Shown piece by piece: positions 35,271 to 44,631 of a stretch of DNA of 64,000 nt. Where the stretch lies: positions 1 through 64,000 of IMG/VR virus record IMGVR_UViG_3300042445_001340; one strand, 5' to 3'. Each line of letters opens with the position of its first letter. Position 1 is the stretch's first letter. Made by a program: the position numbers and the translations under genes. The notes under the pieces are model-generated. The model saw only the letters and a program-made list of their open reading frames with translations, did no database searches and was not told the DNA's origin. The DNA comes from a virus.

Positions 35271-37515
35271 AGAATTTTTCCCAGTCTCCAAAACTGTAGT
35301 CGTCGCCTACATCTTGGTCAACGCCAATTGGTGTGTTGACTATCTCACAGCCCCATTCATGTTGAGTATTACGCTTTAGGATCTCGCAGTATTGCACCAC
35401 ATCTTCGTCCTTTACCAGCGCAACAATCGAGTCATGAACAAGCATAAAGATTTTAGCGTCTAGATTCTTTGCAGAAATTTCGGTTGCTGTTCGCATAGCT
35501 CCAAGTAAGTTAACATCACTGGCAAGACTTTGCACTTCTGCGTTGATTCCACTACGGACTTCGTGAGCTGCAATGCCTTTATCTGCGCTAAACACATTAG
35601 GTAATCTGCGTTTCCGACCAAAGAATGAGTATGTGTAACCATTTTGTTGAATAAAGTTTTTACGATCTTCAAGCCAACGCTTTAGCTTTGAAAATTTAGT
35701 AAAGTATTGTTTAATATCATCACGAGCTTGCTCAACTGGATAGCTTTCGCCTGTGGCTTTTGATACTGTCTGAGAAACTTTATTAGCACCAGAACCGTAC
35801 AAAATACCAAATGAAATAGCTTTAGCACTTTGACGCATTGAGCCATATAACCGTTTAACATCACCAACTGCACAAGGCAGTGAAAACACCATTTTAGCAA
35901 TTGTTGAGTGAAAGTCGCCGCCGCTGGAAAATACTTCTTGCAGGTTTTTGTCGCCACTCAACACAGCCGCATAATACATTTCGGCTGTGGTCAAATCTTG
36001 CGATACAATCTTATATCCTGTTGGAGCTTTGATACAACCTTTGATAATAGGATTGTCCCGAGGAATTTGCTGAGCATTGAACTTGCCACTACTACTAAGA
36101 CGACCGCTAGTAGTAAAGATAAGATTAAAATTCGTACGAATACGACCATCGCGGTCAATTTCTGGTAAAATCTTTGAAATATATGTGTTTTGAATCTTGC
36201 CAAGCTGACGTACCTTTAAAATCGCCGCTGGCAATGCATGCTCTTCGGACAACTCACCGAGCACTTCTGCATCAGTGGAGACGGCTCCGGTAGCAGTCTT
36301 TTTACCAGTAGGATTGAGTCCCAAATAATCAAATAACACAACACGAAGCTGCATAACTGAGTTAGGGTTAAATATTTTTCCGGAATCTTTTTCATATTGT
36401 TTTACTGCATCAAAGCTGTAAACAACTTTTTTGGCTTCTTCAATTTCATAGTCCAAGTACTTTTCCGCAGCAGCCATACGTGTAGTACTCATAGGAATAC
36501 CAACTTCTTCCATGTCCATTAAGAATAGCGTACCAGGAATTAAGATTTCTTCATATACCTTGAGCAATTTAGCATTTTGCTGAACAATAGGCCAGAACTT
36601 GTGGAAAAGGTCGTATGTAACGGCCGTATCAATAGAAGCGTAACGACTAATAGTATTAAACGGAATAAGGTCATAAGTAAAATCATCTTGTAACAAGCCG
36701 TTAGCAGCACAGTATGCTTTCTTGAAATCATCTAGCTCTGAATCGTAATCACCATAGTTGGTGTACTTTAGGGCCAGGGGTTTTAGTCCATGCGAATCAG
36801 TTTCATCTAGCACATAATGCATAACCATTGTATCGTGAACACGATTACGTGGAAAGTCAATATCAAGGTGATACTTAATCATCTTGAAGTCAAACTTCAT
36901 ATTGTGAAATACACTATAGAAATCTTTGGCAATTTTACGCAGTAGGTCTAAGCAAACGTCATCAAGACAATCTGTTAGAATATACCTGCCATGCTGAGTT
37001 TTATAACTTAGTGACACGCCAAGCACATAACCATCTCGTGGATATAAACAAGTTGTTTCCGTGTCCCAAGCAACATAACCTTGAGCATTGTCTAGTACTT
37101 CACGTAAAAAGCGTTTAGCTTCGGCTGTGTCCTCAATTCCAGCAAAGTCGCCTTGGATATTGGGCTTTAGTTGACCATTGACGTATTTGTGAATACGATC
37201 TACTGCACGCTGAAAGTCAGGCTTACCTTCGGGTTTAAAACTTAGCATAGCTGGATTGCTGATAGCTATGTACTTGTCATCTACTAATTGACCTGCCATG
37301 TTTGTTACACTAGTAATTTTAGCGTATTCCTTGGCAGCTTCTGAACCTACTAGTACAACAAAGTCATACTCACTCAAGTCAACTTCCAAGTCAACATCTT
37401 TTTTCAGGAGTTTAGTAATAGGAACTGAACTCATGTGATAATGATCGAATTCAAACTCAAAATAGTCCGAATACCGTGTACGGTTAGGTGCTTTATCAAT
37501 AACTGCAATTTTCAT
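35227..37515 (-). CDS. DNA polymerase, family A (with 3'-5' exonuclease)
   Basis: A 762-residue replicative polymerase. Exonuclease motifs WDTETTCL (about residue 150), HNMKFDFKMI and YASIDTAVTY; polymerase motif A SQDLTTAEMYYAAV (D and steric-gate E kept, but not the usual DYSQIELR), motif B RQSAKAISFGILYG, motif C VHDSIV. The 5' nuclease domain is absent and supplied by the gene at 27631. The divergent motif A recalls T5-type phage polymerases. Own promoter at 37538. Confidence 0.95.
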   Translation of the reverse strand: MKIAVIDKAPNRTRYSDYFEFEFDHYHMSSVPITKLLKKDVDLEVDLSEYDFVVLVGSEAAKEYAKITSVTNMAGQLVDDKYIAISNPAMLSFKPEGKPDFQRAVDRIHKYVNGQLKPNIQGDFAGIEDTAEAKRFLREVLDNAQGYVAWDTETTCLYPRDGYVLGVSLSYKTQHGRYILTDCLDDVCLDLLRKIAKDFYSVFHNMKFDFKMIKYHLDIDFPRNRVHDTMVMHYVLDETDSHGLKPLALKYTNYGDYDSELDDFKKAYCAANGLLQDDFTYDLIPFNTISRYASIDTAVTYDLFHKFWPIVQQNAKLLKVYEEILIPGTLFLMDMEEVGIPMSTTRMAAAEKYLDYEIEEAKKVVYSFDAVKQYEKDSGKIFNPNSVMQLRVVLFDYLGLNPTGKKTATGAVSTDAEVLGELSEEHALPAAILKVRQLGKIQNTYISKILPEIDRDGRIRTNFNLIFTTSGRLSSSGKFNAQQIPRDNPIIKGCIKAPTGYKIVSQDLTTAEMYYAAVLSGDKNLQEVFSSGGDFHSTIAKMVFSLPCAVGDVKRLYGSMRQSAKAISFGILYGSGANKVSQTVSKATGESYPVEQARDDIKQYFTKFSKLKRWLEDRKNFIQQNGYTYSFFGRKRRLPNVFSADKGIAAHEVRSGINAEVQSLASDVNLLGAMRTATEISAKNLDAKIFMLVHDSIVALVKDEDVVQYCEILKRNTQHEWGCEIVNTPIGVDQDVGDDYSFGDWEKFYEFTGDNLARVQAG

Positions 37516-37537
37516 TTAATAATCCTTGTGATACTTT

Positions 37538-37566
37538 ATTATAGCGTATCTTGGCTAATATTTCAA
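37538..37566 (-). promoter_or_regulatory. Promoter for DNA polymerase
   Basis: TTGAAA, 17-bp spacer, TATAAT on the minus strand. GATAC/GTATC short dyad brackets the -10 box. Confidence 0.85.
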
Positions 37567-37568
37567 GT

Positions 37569-38423
37569 TCATTTATTTACATACTCGGCAATACTGCGAA
37601 CGTTTTCGGCGTCTAAGTCGCCTGGGTCTGTGCCGTCTGGTAGGTCAACGATTTCAACAACGAAGCCCTCGGCTTCCAGTATTGGCTTAAGATCTTTTGC
37701 TGCCGATCTTCCCGCTTCATCCCCGTCAAAAAGCAAGTAGATGTGGGTAATGCCCTGGGCTCGGAATGGTAGCAGTTTTTGTTTTGTGTCATTTTGAAGT
37801 GTTTTAGTACCAAAAGCGCATACTGCGTTTTTACAGCCGTTGTCGTATAGATTAAGCATATCAAACATACCTTCTACTAGTACCATGCTTGAATAACCAC
37901 TAGGCAGGTGTGCTGGGAACAGCGGCATAGTTACACCTTGTGGATAGTTAACATACCTAGGATTGCCCGCACTCATTGTGTGGCGACCAACAAACACCAC
38001 TGTTTTTTGCGTAATATCACGGATTGGAAATACAATACGATCTTGTAGCTTTTCTACTTGATTGGTATAAAAAGCACCAAAGTGTTTGAGTGTTAGTGGA
38101 CTAATGCCACGAAATGTTTTAGTCCAAGGCGTGTATCCTTGTGGCAATTCTAGCTCACGTCCAAAAGATTTTAGCACTGCTAGTTTTTCTTTTAGTGCCG
38201 CAATCTTCATGGGTACGGGGTTGGTAAAAACGCCGTAGTATTTAAAAAGATTGGTTTTAAACCCACACGCAAAACAGTGTGCAACACCAGACACCCGGTC
38301 AACCCGAAAACTGGGGTTTGAGTCGGGATGTTCTGGGTTTAAACACTTGATTAAATAGTCACGACCGCTGGCTTGATAGCCTAGGCCATTCTTTTGAATT
38401 AGGTCTAGTACGGGATCACTCAT
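37569..38423 (-). CDS. DNA primase, DnaG-type
   Basis: A 284-residue primase. Zinc-binding start (CLNPEHPDSNPSF then HCFACGF), core, then TOPRIM motifs VLVEGMFDML (Glu) and LLFDGDEAGR (Asp-x-Asp). Shorter than bacterial DnaG and without a helicase-interaction domain. It works with the DnaB-like helicase encoded just upstream. Confidence 0.92.
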   Translation of the reverse strand: MSDPVLDLIQKNGLGYQASGRDYLIKCLNPEHPDSNPSFRVDRVSGVAHCFACGFKTNLFKYYGVFTNPVPMKIAALKEKLAVLKSFGRELELPQGYTPWTKTFRGISPLTLKHFGAFYTNQVEKLQDRIVFPIRDITQKTVVFVGRHTMSAGNPRYVNYPQGVTMPLFPAHLPSGYSSMVLVEGMFDMLNLYDNGCKNAVCAFGTKTLQNDTKQKLLPFRAQGITHIYLLFDGDEAGRSAAKDLKPILEAEGFVVEIVDLPDGTDPGDLDAENVRSIAEYVNK

Positions 38424-38424
38424 A

Positions 38425-38616
38425 TTAGTCTCTTATTTTATACAAGTCTTTACAAGCTAGCCAACCATTCTGAAAAGCCAATAATTGTGCATAAGATCCT
38501 GCTGGCATGGGTTTTCCAGGTACTATTCTATTGTAATATTTTAACCAGAAAACCTGACTAATCAGCGTTACGTCTTCTTCTCCAAGTATTTCTAGTATTT
38601 CATTTGATGTTAACAT
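38425..38616 (-). CDS. Small protein between helicase and primase
   Basis: ATG at 38616 overlaps the helicase stop (TAATG); an alternative TTG lies 12 bases upstream. The 63-residue product (LTSNEILEILGEEDVTLISQ) is mostly helical. The position suggests a primosome accessory (inference). Confidence 0.65.
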   Translation of the reverse strand: MLTSNEILEILGEEDVTLISQVFWLKYYNRIVPGKPMPAGSYAQLLAFQNGWLACKDLYKIRD

Positions 38617-40004
38617 TATGCATTCCAAGGTAAATCAGCGCCGCTATCACTAACGGGTACTGTTTCTTCTTGGCCTTTCTTTACACGCTTAACCGCTTCT
38701 TTAGCAGCAGGCTTGTCCACACTCTGTGGCGAGATACGTAGTGTGTCCCAGTCAATTGGGCATGTAAACGCCATTTCCTTACCGCCACGGATTTTAGTGG
38801 TTTCAAAAGAAATTGCATTGGTTTCTTTGTCATGAGCCTCCATTGTAAGGGCAATATCTGCGGCGTCCAAAATACCTTTGGCAAAACGCGCCTCTCCATC
38901 TTTGTCGATTTGATATGGACTAACCATGACAATCTCATACTTGCGCGCAAGATTTTTAAGTTTCTTAGAGACCTCAATCTGTGGTTTCCAGTCATATTGA
39001 TCGTTTCCTTCTAAGACAATTTGGTTTAGATAGTCAACTACTACTAACTTTAATTTATCGCCAAACTTTGCTTTGGCTTTGCCAATATGCAGGTCGATGC
39101 TGCTTAGGGTCAAGTCACGGTCATCAACAATAATCATCTGATTATCTGCTTTTAATTGAAAATTTCGCACTAATGTTTCTTCAAACTTAAATCTATCACG
39201 ATGACGCAAGAACTCGCTGATAGTTTCATCAGCGTTTTCGAACATACCGGCACGAGCTTTTACAACTGCTAAAACTTCGGTGTCAGTTAGTTTATGTTGT
39301 TTAAGATTTTGGTAATTAACATTGGCTAAAACAGCCAAGTTACGTTCCATTGTTTCTTTAGCAGTCATTTCAATACTGAAATAAATGGAACTATTACCAG
39401 ACTCATATTGATTAATAAAAAGATTGCTACAACTAATAGATTTGCCGGAGCCCCGTTTACCCCCAATGAGAATGAGTTCTTGGCGAGCCACGCCACCAAG
39501 CACACTGTCAAAGCTATTATTAAGGCCAAGATAAACACGCTCTCGCTCCAAGTCTTCTGGGTGGCTAAACATCATCATGTCAGCCATTGTAAACACTTTT
39601 TCAGATGTGTGAGTCTTTTCTTCGATTGTTAGCGCAATTGTGGCTAAGTTTTCTTTTATTTCGTTTGTGTCGTAGAGTGGTAACTTGTCTACGAATTTAT
39701 CTAATAATTTTACCGTTTCGTTTTGAGTATACTGGTCGATTAGTGCGTCCAGTGCTACTTCGGCCGAAACGTCTGGTACCTCGGTTAACCGGAGAGTCGC
39801 CAGTGTTTTAGACGCCGGACCCTCCCTTAAGGTTAGCTCAAGATCGTCAAATGACGGTATAGCGCTGTACTTCTCGTAGTACTTATTAACGACGCTATAC
39901 AAGGAAGAGTACGCAGGGTCTAAGAATACTAACTTCAGCTTTGCCCAGATATCTAGGTTACGCTCAGTTAATAATTTGTTTAAGACTACTGCACTAGTAT
40001 CCAA
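38616..40004 (-). CDS. Replicative DNA helicase, DnaB-like
   Basis: A 462-residue RecA-fold helicase. A helical N-terminal domain is followed by Walker A GGKRGSGKS (about residue 190), FSIEMTAKETMERN, Walker B LVVVDYLNQI (about 325) and TKIRGG. The acidic C-terminus ends in DLPWNA. Unwinds the fork with the primase downstream. Confidence 0.92.
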   Translation of the reverse strand: MDTSAVVLNKLLTERNLDIWAKLKLVFLDPAYSSLYSVVNKYYEKYSAIPSFDDLELTLREGPASKTLATLRLTEVPDVSAEVALDALIDQYTQNETVKLLDKFVDKLPLYDTNEIKENLATIALTIEEKTHTSEKVFTMADMMMFSHPEDLERERVYLGLNNSFDSVLGGVARQELILIGGKRGSGKSISCSNLFINQYESGNSSIYFSIEMTAKETMERNLAVLANVNYQNLKQHKLTDTEVLAVVKARAGMFENADETISEFLRHRDRFKFEETLVRNFQLKADNQMIIVDDRDLTLSSIDLHIGKAKAKFGDKLKLVVVDYLNQIVLEGNDQYDWKPQIEVSKKLKNLARKYEIVMVSPYQIDKDGEARFAKGILDAADIALTMEAHDKETNAISFETTKIRGGKEMAFTCPIDWDTLRISPQSVDKPAAKEAVKRVKKGQEETVPVSDSGADLPWNA

Positions 40005-40005
40005 G

Positions 40006-40305
40006 TTACCCTACTTTCGATTCGTTGTCTATTAGAACTTGATCTACAATTTCAGTTACTTTGTACATAATCTGTTCTCGTAGTTTTTTAATATCTTGTT
40101 GATATGTTGCGCCACTATCATACAGCAAACTCAATTGTTCGTGAGTAATTAACTGCTGTAAACCAAAATATATGTGGTCGTAGGCCATAGTAGATTCTGG
40201 GGTAATATCTACTTGTGCAGCTTTTCCATAGTTGTGCACAGCCTGCTTAACGACTTCTTCCATCGTAAAAGACTCGTTGTCATGGTACGTAATAGTTACT
40301 TTCAT
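40006..40305 (-). CDS. Hypothetical replication-cluster protein
   Basis: A 99-residue, helical, acidic protein directly upstream of the helicase (1-base gap). Could be a helicase loader or regulator by position; no motif supports it. An AGGAGG box precedes the ATG. Confidence 0.6.
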   Translation of the reverse strand: MKVTITYHDNESFTMEEVVKQAVHNYGKAAQVDITPESTMAYDHIYFGLQQLITHEQLSLLYDSGATYQQDIKKLREQIMYKVTEIVDQVLIDNESKVG

Positions 40306-40324
40306 ACTATGAACCTCCTAAATA

Positions 40325-40359
40325 GAAAAAGCCCGAGAGCTTTATGGAACTCTCGGGCT
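40325..40359 (-). terminator. Terminator after the HTH-repeat protein gene
   Basis: Minus-strand stem agcccgagag/ctctcgggct (40330-40339, 40350-40359) with a following T5 tract. Confidence 0.85.
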
Positions 40360-40375
40360 GATAGATTAAGCCGAA

Positions 40376-41125
40376 TTAAGCAGCTGCTTTGGCTTCAGCT
40401 TTGGCTTTTTTAGCTGCGCCGTCGTAGTCAGCAACTTTGATACCACGACGAGTTAGCAATGTACGCAGACCACGTTCAGTTTTATCAACAGCTTGAGCAA
40501 TTTCAGCAACAGTCATAGTGCTAATCTTGTTGCCAAGTGCTGTAACTTGGTCAACAGATTCTTTGGCATGGGATTCTTTTTGTGCAGGAATCTTAGCAAT
40601 CTGACCTTTACGTGTCAGGCTCAATGCTTTACCGCGAACTGAGGCAACAGTTTTGTTCAACTTAGCAGCAATTTCTTCGATATAGCTACCGGCATCAGCC
40701 ATACGAATAAAAGTAACTTCTTCTGCTTCTGTGTAAGTACGGGCAACTTCAACTTTTTCTGCTGGCTTAACGCTGCCAGTCAACTCTAGGGCAAGTAGCT
40801 TACCTTGAATTTGTTTTGCAGTGAATTTGCCATCAGCAAAGTTTTCAGCGATTTCTTTGTAAGTTAAATTACCTGCATTTGCTGTAACGAAATCGGCAAG
40901 ATCAGCGCCTTCGTCAGCAGTAAAAGCACTGGTTTTTTCCTTAGCAAGACTTGCAACTTCACGGTCTAGTTGACGCAGCTTTGAGGCAATTGAACGAGTG
41001 GTTTTACCCAGTTGTTCAGCAGCACGCTCAACGCTATCAACGCTAACAGGGCTTTCGTTACCAACGATGTTCATCAATTGGTCAACAGCTTCATCAGACC
41101 AGTTTTTAGTTGTTTTTTCAGTCAT
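40376..41125 (-). CDS. DNA-binding protein with repeated helix-turn-helix/SANT-like units
   Basis: A 249-residue protein of several similar helical units: WSDEAVDQLM..TTRSIASKLRQL, YKEIAENFADGKFTAKQIQGKL, YIEEIAAKLNKTVASVRGKALSL, and VDKTERGLRTLLTRRGIK, with a Lys/Ala-rich end. Repeats of this kind bind DNA. Similar proteins are abundant in large aquatic phages and may be transcription or nucleoid regulators. It overlaps the ligase subunit gene by 8 bases. Confidence 0.75.
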   Translation of the reverse strand: MTEKTTKNWSDEAVDQLMNIVGNESPVSVDSVERAAEQLGKTTRSIASKLRQLDREVASLAKEKTSAFTADEGADLADFVTANAGNLTYKEIAENFADGKFTAKQIQGKLLALELTGSVKPAEKVEVARTYTEAEEVTFIRMADAGSYIEEIAAKLNKTVASVRGKALSLTRKGQIAKIPAQKESHAKESVDQVTALGNKISTMTVAEIAQAVDKTERGLRTLLTRRGIKVADYDGAAKKAKAEAKAAA

Positions 41126-41885
41126 TTGTATTTTCTTTCAAGAAAGTATTTAGGTTTGTAATAATTTGGATGCCGAGTGATTCGGCTTTTTTGCGTTTTG
41201 TACTAGCTTTATCTTCTTCATCAACTAAAATATCAGTAGACTTCGTTACTGTTTCCGTAACTTTGAAGCCTGCCTCTTCTAGAGCTTTGTAGGCTTCTGA
41301 TTTAGTTTTATAAGAAGATAATTTTCCAGTAATACAAACAGTCTTAGAATTATTATTACTGTTTGCCGTGGAATTTCTATTGGGCTTAAAAGAGAACGGC
41401 AAAAACTCTCTTAAGTCTGGGAAATCTGTTTCTAACCAAGTAATTAGGTTTTCGGTAACTTTATCACCTAAACCTGCTTGTTTACACGTTTCGTATGTGA
41501 TTTCGTCAATATGATTGATTACTTCACAAATTTTCTTAGAAGCGGTGTTACCTACAAGAGTAATCGAGAACGCTGCTAATACTGTGGCCAAATCCGCAGA
41601 CTTGGCACGATTGATTTCATCAAGTAGTTTCTCAGCAGTTTTGGCACTGCCTAGAGCTTCTGTAACTGACTCAACGTCAAGATAAAATAACTCAGTTAAG
41701 TCTTGTAAATCAAGTTTTTCAACTGACCTAGGCCCCATGCCTTTGATACCCAGTGTCTTGCAAAAGTGTTCAACTTTTTTTGTAAGCTGAGCACTGCAAG
41801 CTGTGTTGCGACAAAACAATTGATCGTTGACCAATTCTAGTTTGTAGTTACAGCAGGGGCAGGTTGTTGGGATTTCAATTCTCAT
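41118..41885 (-). CDS. NAD-dependent DNA ligase, C-terminal subunit (Zn finger, HhH, BRCT)
   Basis: A 255-residue protein. Starts with a four-Cys zinc finger (CPCCNYKL and CRNTAC), then helix-hairpin-helix repeats (LGIKGMGPRSVEKLDL) and a C-terminal BRCT domain (KTVCITGKLSSYKTKSEA, SLGIQIITNLNTFL). These are the last domains of bacterial LigA, encoded here as a separate polypeptide, as in T5. Own promoter at 41911. Confidence 0.9.
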   Translation of the reverse strand: MRIEIPTTCPCCNYKLELVNDQLFCRNTACSAQLTKKVEHFCKTLGIKGMGPRSVEKLDLQDLTELFYLDVESVTEALGSAKTAEKLLDEINRAKSADLATVLAAFSITLVGNTASKKICEVINHIDEITYETCKQAGLGDKVTENLITWLETDFPDLREFLPFSFKPNRNSTANSNNNSKTVCITGKLSSYKTKSEAYKALEEAGFKVTETVTKSTDILVDEEDKASTKRKKAESLGIQIITNLNTFLKENTND

Positions 41886-41910
41886 GTTATTTTATCAATT
41901 TGTAGAGTAT

Positions 41911-41939
41911 ATTATATCTGATTGAGGACTCTGTGACAA
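41911..41939 (-). promoter_or_regulatory. Promoter for ligase C-terminal subunit
   Basis: TTGTCA, 17-bp spacer, TATAAT on the minus strand; AGAGT/ACTCT short dyad around -10. Confidence 0.85.
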
Positions 41940-41956
41940 GTGTAAATTTTTACTGC

Positions 41957-42907
41957 TTAAGCATCAACTTTATGTAAAATGCAAGGAATAATTTCTCCGG
42001 CCCTGATAACGGCAACTGTGTCACCAATTTGTAGATCTAGCATTTCAATAAAGCCTGGGTTATTGAGTGTGGCTCTGGATACAAGTGCATCACCGATGTA
42101 TACAGGTTCAAGAATAGCAACAGGACTAACTTTGCCGGACTTGCCGACTTGCCACTCAACTGCAAGCAGTTGTGTTTCAACATGGGCTGCACGTTCTTTG
42201 CGGGCATATGCGCCACGAGGATGTTTTGCTGTGTAACCCAGTTCATAAAACTGCTGATTGTCGTTGACACGAAACACTATACCATCACAAGGAAAGATTT
42301 TATCCAAATCTGGTTCATTGATTACACCAAAGCCTGCCAACTTAAGCAATCGCAGGTCTTCGTTGAATGTATCCTGCAAGCTAGGCTGTACACCATATGC
42401 AAAGAAACTGAGTGCACGGGACTGAAACTCAGTCACATCTTTTAAGTTAAGAGCACCAGCAGCATAGTTACGGGCATTTTCAATGTTGATGGGAGCAACA
42501 ATTTCGCCAGTTACTTGATACACGCCTTGAAAAGGCACTGTTTGTGGAACAATAGGATTGCCTAAAAACTTGTCAGTTACAATTTGACCTTCTATACCAT
42601 CCCCACGGGTAAGAACTCGAACAAGATTACCGTCAACATAAAGTAAGCTGAGAGCTGCCCCATCCAACTTAATACTAGTAGCAATACCTCGAATACCTTG
42701 CAGAGGTTGGACGCCTTCATCTTCGTAGTACTTTTGTAGTGAGTACATCTGGTACAGATGACGCTCGGTTTTGGAATTTTGTTTAGCTCCCACGGTGTTG
42801 TAACCAACTGACGCAGCCAGTGCATCAAATTGTGCATCGGTGATAAATGGGCTACCTGCGTAGTATGCTTGTGAGGCTGAGTCTAAATATTGTGTTATTT
42901 TGTTCAT
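41957..42907 (-). CDS. NAD-dependent DNA ligase, adenylation subunit
   Basis: A 316-residue protein. YYAGSPFITDAQFDAL (NAD-binding Ia-like start), catalytic SIKLDGAAL (Lys of KxDG, about residue 79), GEIVAP, DGIVFRVN and ending in an OB-like part (IQIGDTVAVIRAGEIIPCI). Together with the 41118 gene it rebuilds LigA. It has its own promoter (42915) and 71 bases separate the two halves. Confidence 0.9.
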   Translation of the reverse strand: MNKITQYLDSASQAYYAGSPFITDAQFDALAASVGYNTVGAKQNSKTERHLYQMYSLQKYYEDEGVQPLQGIRGIATSIKLDGAALSLLYVDGNLVRVLTRGDGIEGQIVTDKFLGNPIVPQTVPFQGVYQVTGEIVAPINIENARNYAAGALNLKDVTEFQSRALSFFAYGVQPSLQDTFNEDLRLLKLAGFGVINEPDLDKIFPCDGIVFRVNDNQQFYELGYTAKHPRGAYARKERAAHVETQLLAVEWQVGKSGKVSPVAILEPVYIGDALVSRATLNNPGFIEMLDLQIGDTVAVIRAGEIIPCILHKVDA

Positions 42908-42914
42908 AGAATCA

Positions 42915-42943
42915 ATTATACCAGTTTAGGGTCACAAAGACAA
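42915..42943 (-). promoter_or_regulatory. Promoter for ligase adenylation subunit
   Basis: TTGTCT, 17-bp spacer, TATAAT on the minus strand. Confidence 0.85.
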
Positions 42944-42951
42944 GTATAAAT

Positions 42952-43116
42952 TTACAAATGCCTGCCAAAAGCACAGTAAACTTGAAACCACCTAGATTGT
43001 GCATAGGCCTCTGGGTCGGCATCCCAATAACCATTGCGGCCAAAAGTCACTTGCCAATCTCTAGAGAATTGCCAGTGGTACTTGCCAAAACGAATATTAA
43101 ACCATAGGTTGCTCAT
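42952..43116 (-). CDS. Small Trp/Tyr-rich phage protein
   Basis: A 54-residue protein (SNLWFNIRFGKYHWQF, DADPEAYAQSRWFQVY). Its start overlaps the upstream gene's stop region, the frame is intact, and aromatic-rich tiny proteins of this shape are common in phages. Function unknown. Confidence 0.6.
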   Translation of the reverse strand: MSNLWFNIRFGKYHWQFSRDWQVTFGRNGYWDADPEAYAQSRWFQVYCAFGRHL

Positions 43117-43288
43117 GCTTAATACCAAAATGAGTTAAAATATTATTAATACCTTCGATATGGTCAGAAACATTAATGGTTTCCCACACAACTAATTCCA
43201 CCAAAGTTTCTATAAATTTCTTTTGAGCGTCCCAACTATCGCTTTCTTGGGCAGCCTGACTCCATAACTTTTCAACTATTGGATTCAT
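43097..43288 (-). CDS. Small hypothetical protein
   Basis: Start at 43288 chosen for AAGGATAAGC before the ATG; the frame extends further upstream without a good site. The 63-residue helical product (NPIVEKLWSQAAQESDS) overlaps both neighbours. Unknown. Confidence 0.55.
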   Translation of the reverse strand: MNPIVEKLWSQAAQESDSWDAQKKFIETLVELVVWETINVSDHIEGINNILTHFGIKHEQPMV

Positions 43289-43568
43289 GCTTATCCTTAA
43301 TCTTGTCGTAGTAGTGTTGGATAATATCTTCACCTTCATTTTTGGCACAAATGTCTAACATACCGTCTATGATAGCCATGATGTTTTCCATGCTGGCTGG
43401 AACGGAGACACCTTCACGACTAGGAATCCAATCGCCTTCGTAGCTTAGAAAGAACTTACGAAGTTGTATGTAAGTAACGTCACGAAAGTCATTAACGGCT
43501 AAACGAATCTGAAAACCTTTTTCCATGTTTTCATCAATGATTTTGCTGTACTGTATATTCTCGTCCAT
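43272..43568 (-). CDS. PC4/p15-like ssDNA-binding transcription cofactor
   Basis: A 98-residue protein. Residues 15-65 follow the PC4 fold pattern: GFQIRLAVNDFRDVTYIQLR, KFFLSYEGDWIPSREGVSV. PC4-like proteins bind ssDNA as dimers; in phages they act in transcription or recombination. Starts one base after the upstream stop. Confidence 0.75.
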   Translation of the reverse strand: MDENIQYSKIIDENMEKGFQIRLAVNDFRDVTYIQLRKFFLSYEGDWIPSREGVSVPASMENIMAIIDGMLDICAKNEGEDIIQHYYDKIKDKHESNS

Positions 43569-43569
43569 A

Positions 43570-44196
43570 TTAAATCCGTACTCCTAGATCGCGAAGATGC
43601 TGTAGTGAGGCAAGCTCATAATGCTCTTGCCATGCTGACTGCAACCACTTGTCTGACAGCAAAAAGATTCGATAAATATATCCGTAACGCTCAGTGAGTT
43701 TTTCAGACTCAACGAGTGCAGTTGAATCGTATTTAACGGAGTACACAACCTCGCCTACACTAAAACGATCACGCTGTGCACCGTCAGGAATCATTTCAGG
43801 ATTAAAGTAGGTTGAACCAGGAACACGAATTGGTACTGCATTATCTTCTAGCACACGCTTGATAAAAGTTGGTGAGCGATAAGTCATTTTACTAATAGCA
43901 TCCACAGTCTCGCCAGCCAAATATTCTGAGATAATATAAACAACGTCTTCACGACTAGCAGGCTTGCCACGCAGTTCAGCACGACGTTGAGCATTACGAG
44001 CTTGAGTCTTTTTATACTCATCAATAATAGTACCAAGACGAGTAGTATTGTACGCCATGCCAAGAATCTGGCAAGCGTCTTTTTTAGTAATAGGTTTTAC
44101 ACCTTCTTCGGTAGGCTCAAGCAACCTAATAACTCGGCTAATGTTAGCCGGAGTCATCAAGTCTGCTTCCAGTTCGCTTCGTTTTTTAGTTGCCAT
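43570..44196 (-). CDS. Putative DNA-binding regulator
   Basis: A 208-residue protein. Two helix-turn-helix-like parts (KDACQILGMAYNTTRLGTII and DAISKMTYRSPTFIKRVL) precede a beta-rich C-terminal half (VGEVVYSVKY, YIYRIFLL). Conserved in large aquatic phages next to DNA-binding proteins; likely regulator, inference. Confidence 0.65.
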   Translation of the reverse strand: MATKKRSELEADLMTPANISRVIRLLEPTEEGVKPITKKDACQILGMAYNTTRLGTIIDEYKKTQARNAQRRAELRGKPASREDVVYIISEYLAGETVDAISKMTYRSPTFIKRVLEDNAVPIRVPGSTYFNPEMIPDGAQRDRFSVGEVVYSVKYDSTALVESEKLTERYGYIYRIFLLSDKWLQSAWQEHYELASLQHLRDLGVRI

Positions 44197-44205
44197 GATT
44201 GTTCC

Positions 44206-44236
44206 TTAAAAGACAAAGGCGGCATAAAGCCGCCTT
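44206..44236 (-). terminator. Terminator after the 44240 gene
   Basis: Minus-strand stem aaggcggc/gccgcctt (44216-44223, 44229-44236), 5-nt loop, then TGTCTTTT. Confidence 0.7.
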
Positions 44237-44239
44237 GGA

Positions 44240-44611
44240 TTAACCTTTGATAACGCCCAAGAAGTACACTGCGGCTTTGCCAGTCAACTTAGACAAAATG
44301 TCTGCATCAACCGTTTTACCGGCGGCTTCAATAGCGGCGGTCAAGTCAGCAATAGCCGACTCTTTGCTTACACGAGCTGGTTTGTCACCAGTGGCCGATG
44401 TTTTGGTTTTGCTGGTAGAGCTTCCAGCAGCTGGGTCTTTTTTCACGTATACACCGGCTTGCACTAGTACCATACGCACGCCGTTAGGCGACATTTCGAT
44501 TTCTTCGGCAATGTCTTTGATAATTTCTGTTGAATTTTCAGGAGTTGGGCCAGCACCTTCGTACTTGGCAATAACTTCGGATTTCAACTCATCTGTCCAT
44601 GTAGCAGCCAT
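44240..44611 (-). CDS. Small HTH DNA-binding protein
   Basis: A 123-residue protein. N-terminal HTH pattern WTDELKSEVIAKYEG..IIKDIAEEIEMSPNGVRMVLVQAG, linker with Lys/Ser/Thr, then a C-terminal helical domain (SAIADLTAAIEAAGKTVD). It recurs in large phage genomes as an abundant DNA-binding protein. Followed by its own terminator. Confidence 0.7.
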   Translation of the reverse strand: MAATWTDELKSEVIAKYEGAGPTPENSTEIIKDIAEEIEMSPNGVRMVLVQAGVYVKKDPAAGSSTSKTKTSATGDKPARVSKESAIADLTAAIEAAGKTVDADILSKLTGKAAVYFLGVIKG

Positions 44612-44631
44612 TTGTTTTCTTTCAGTTTTGT

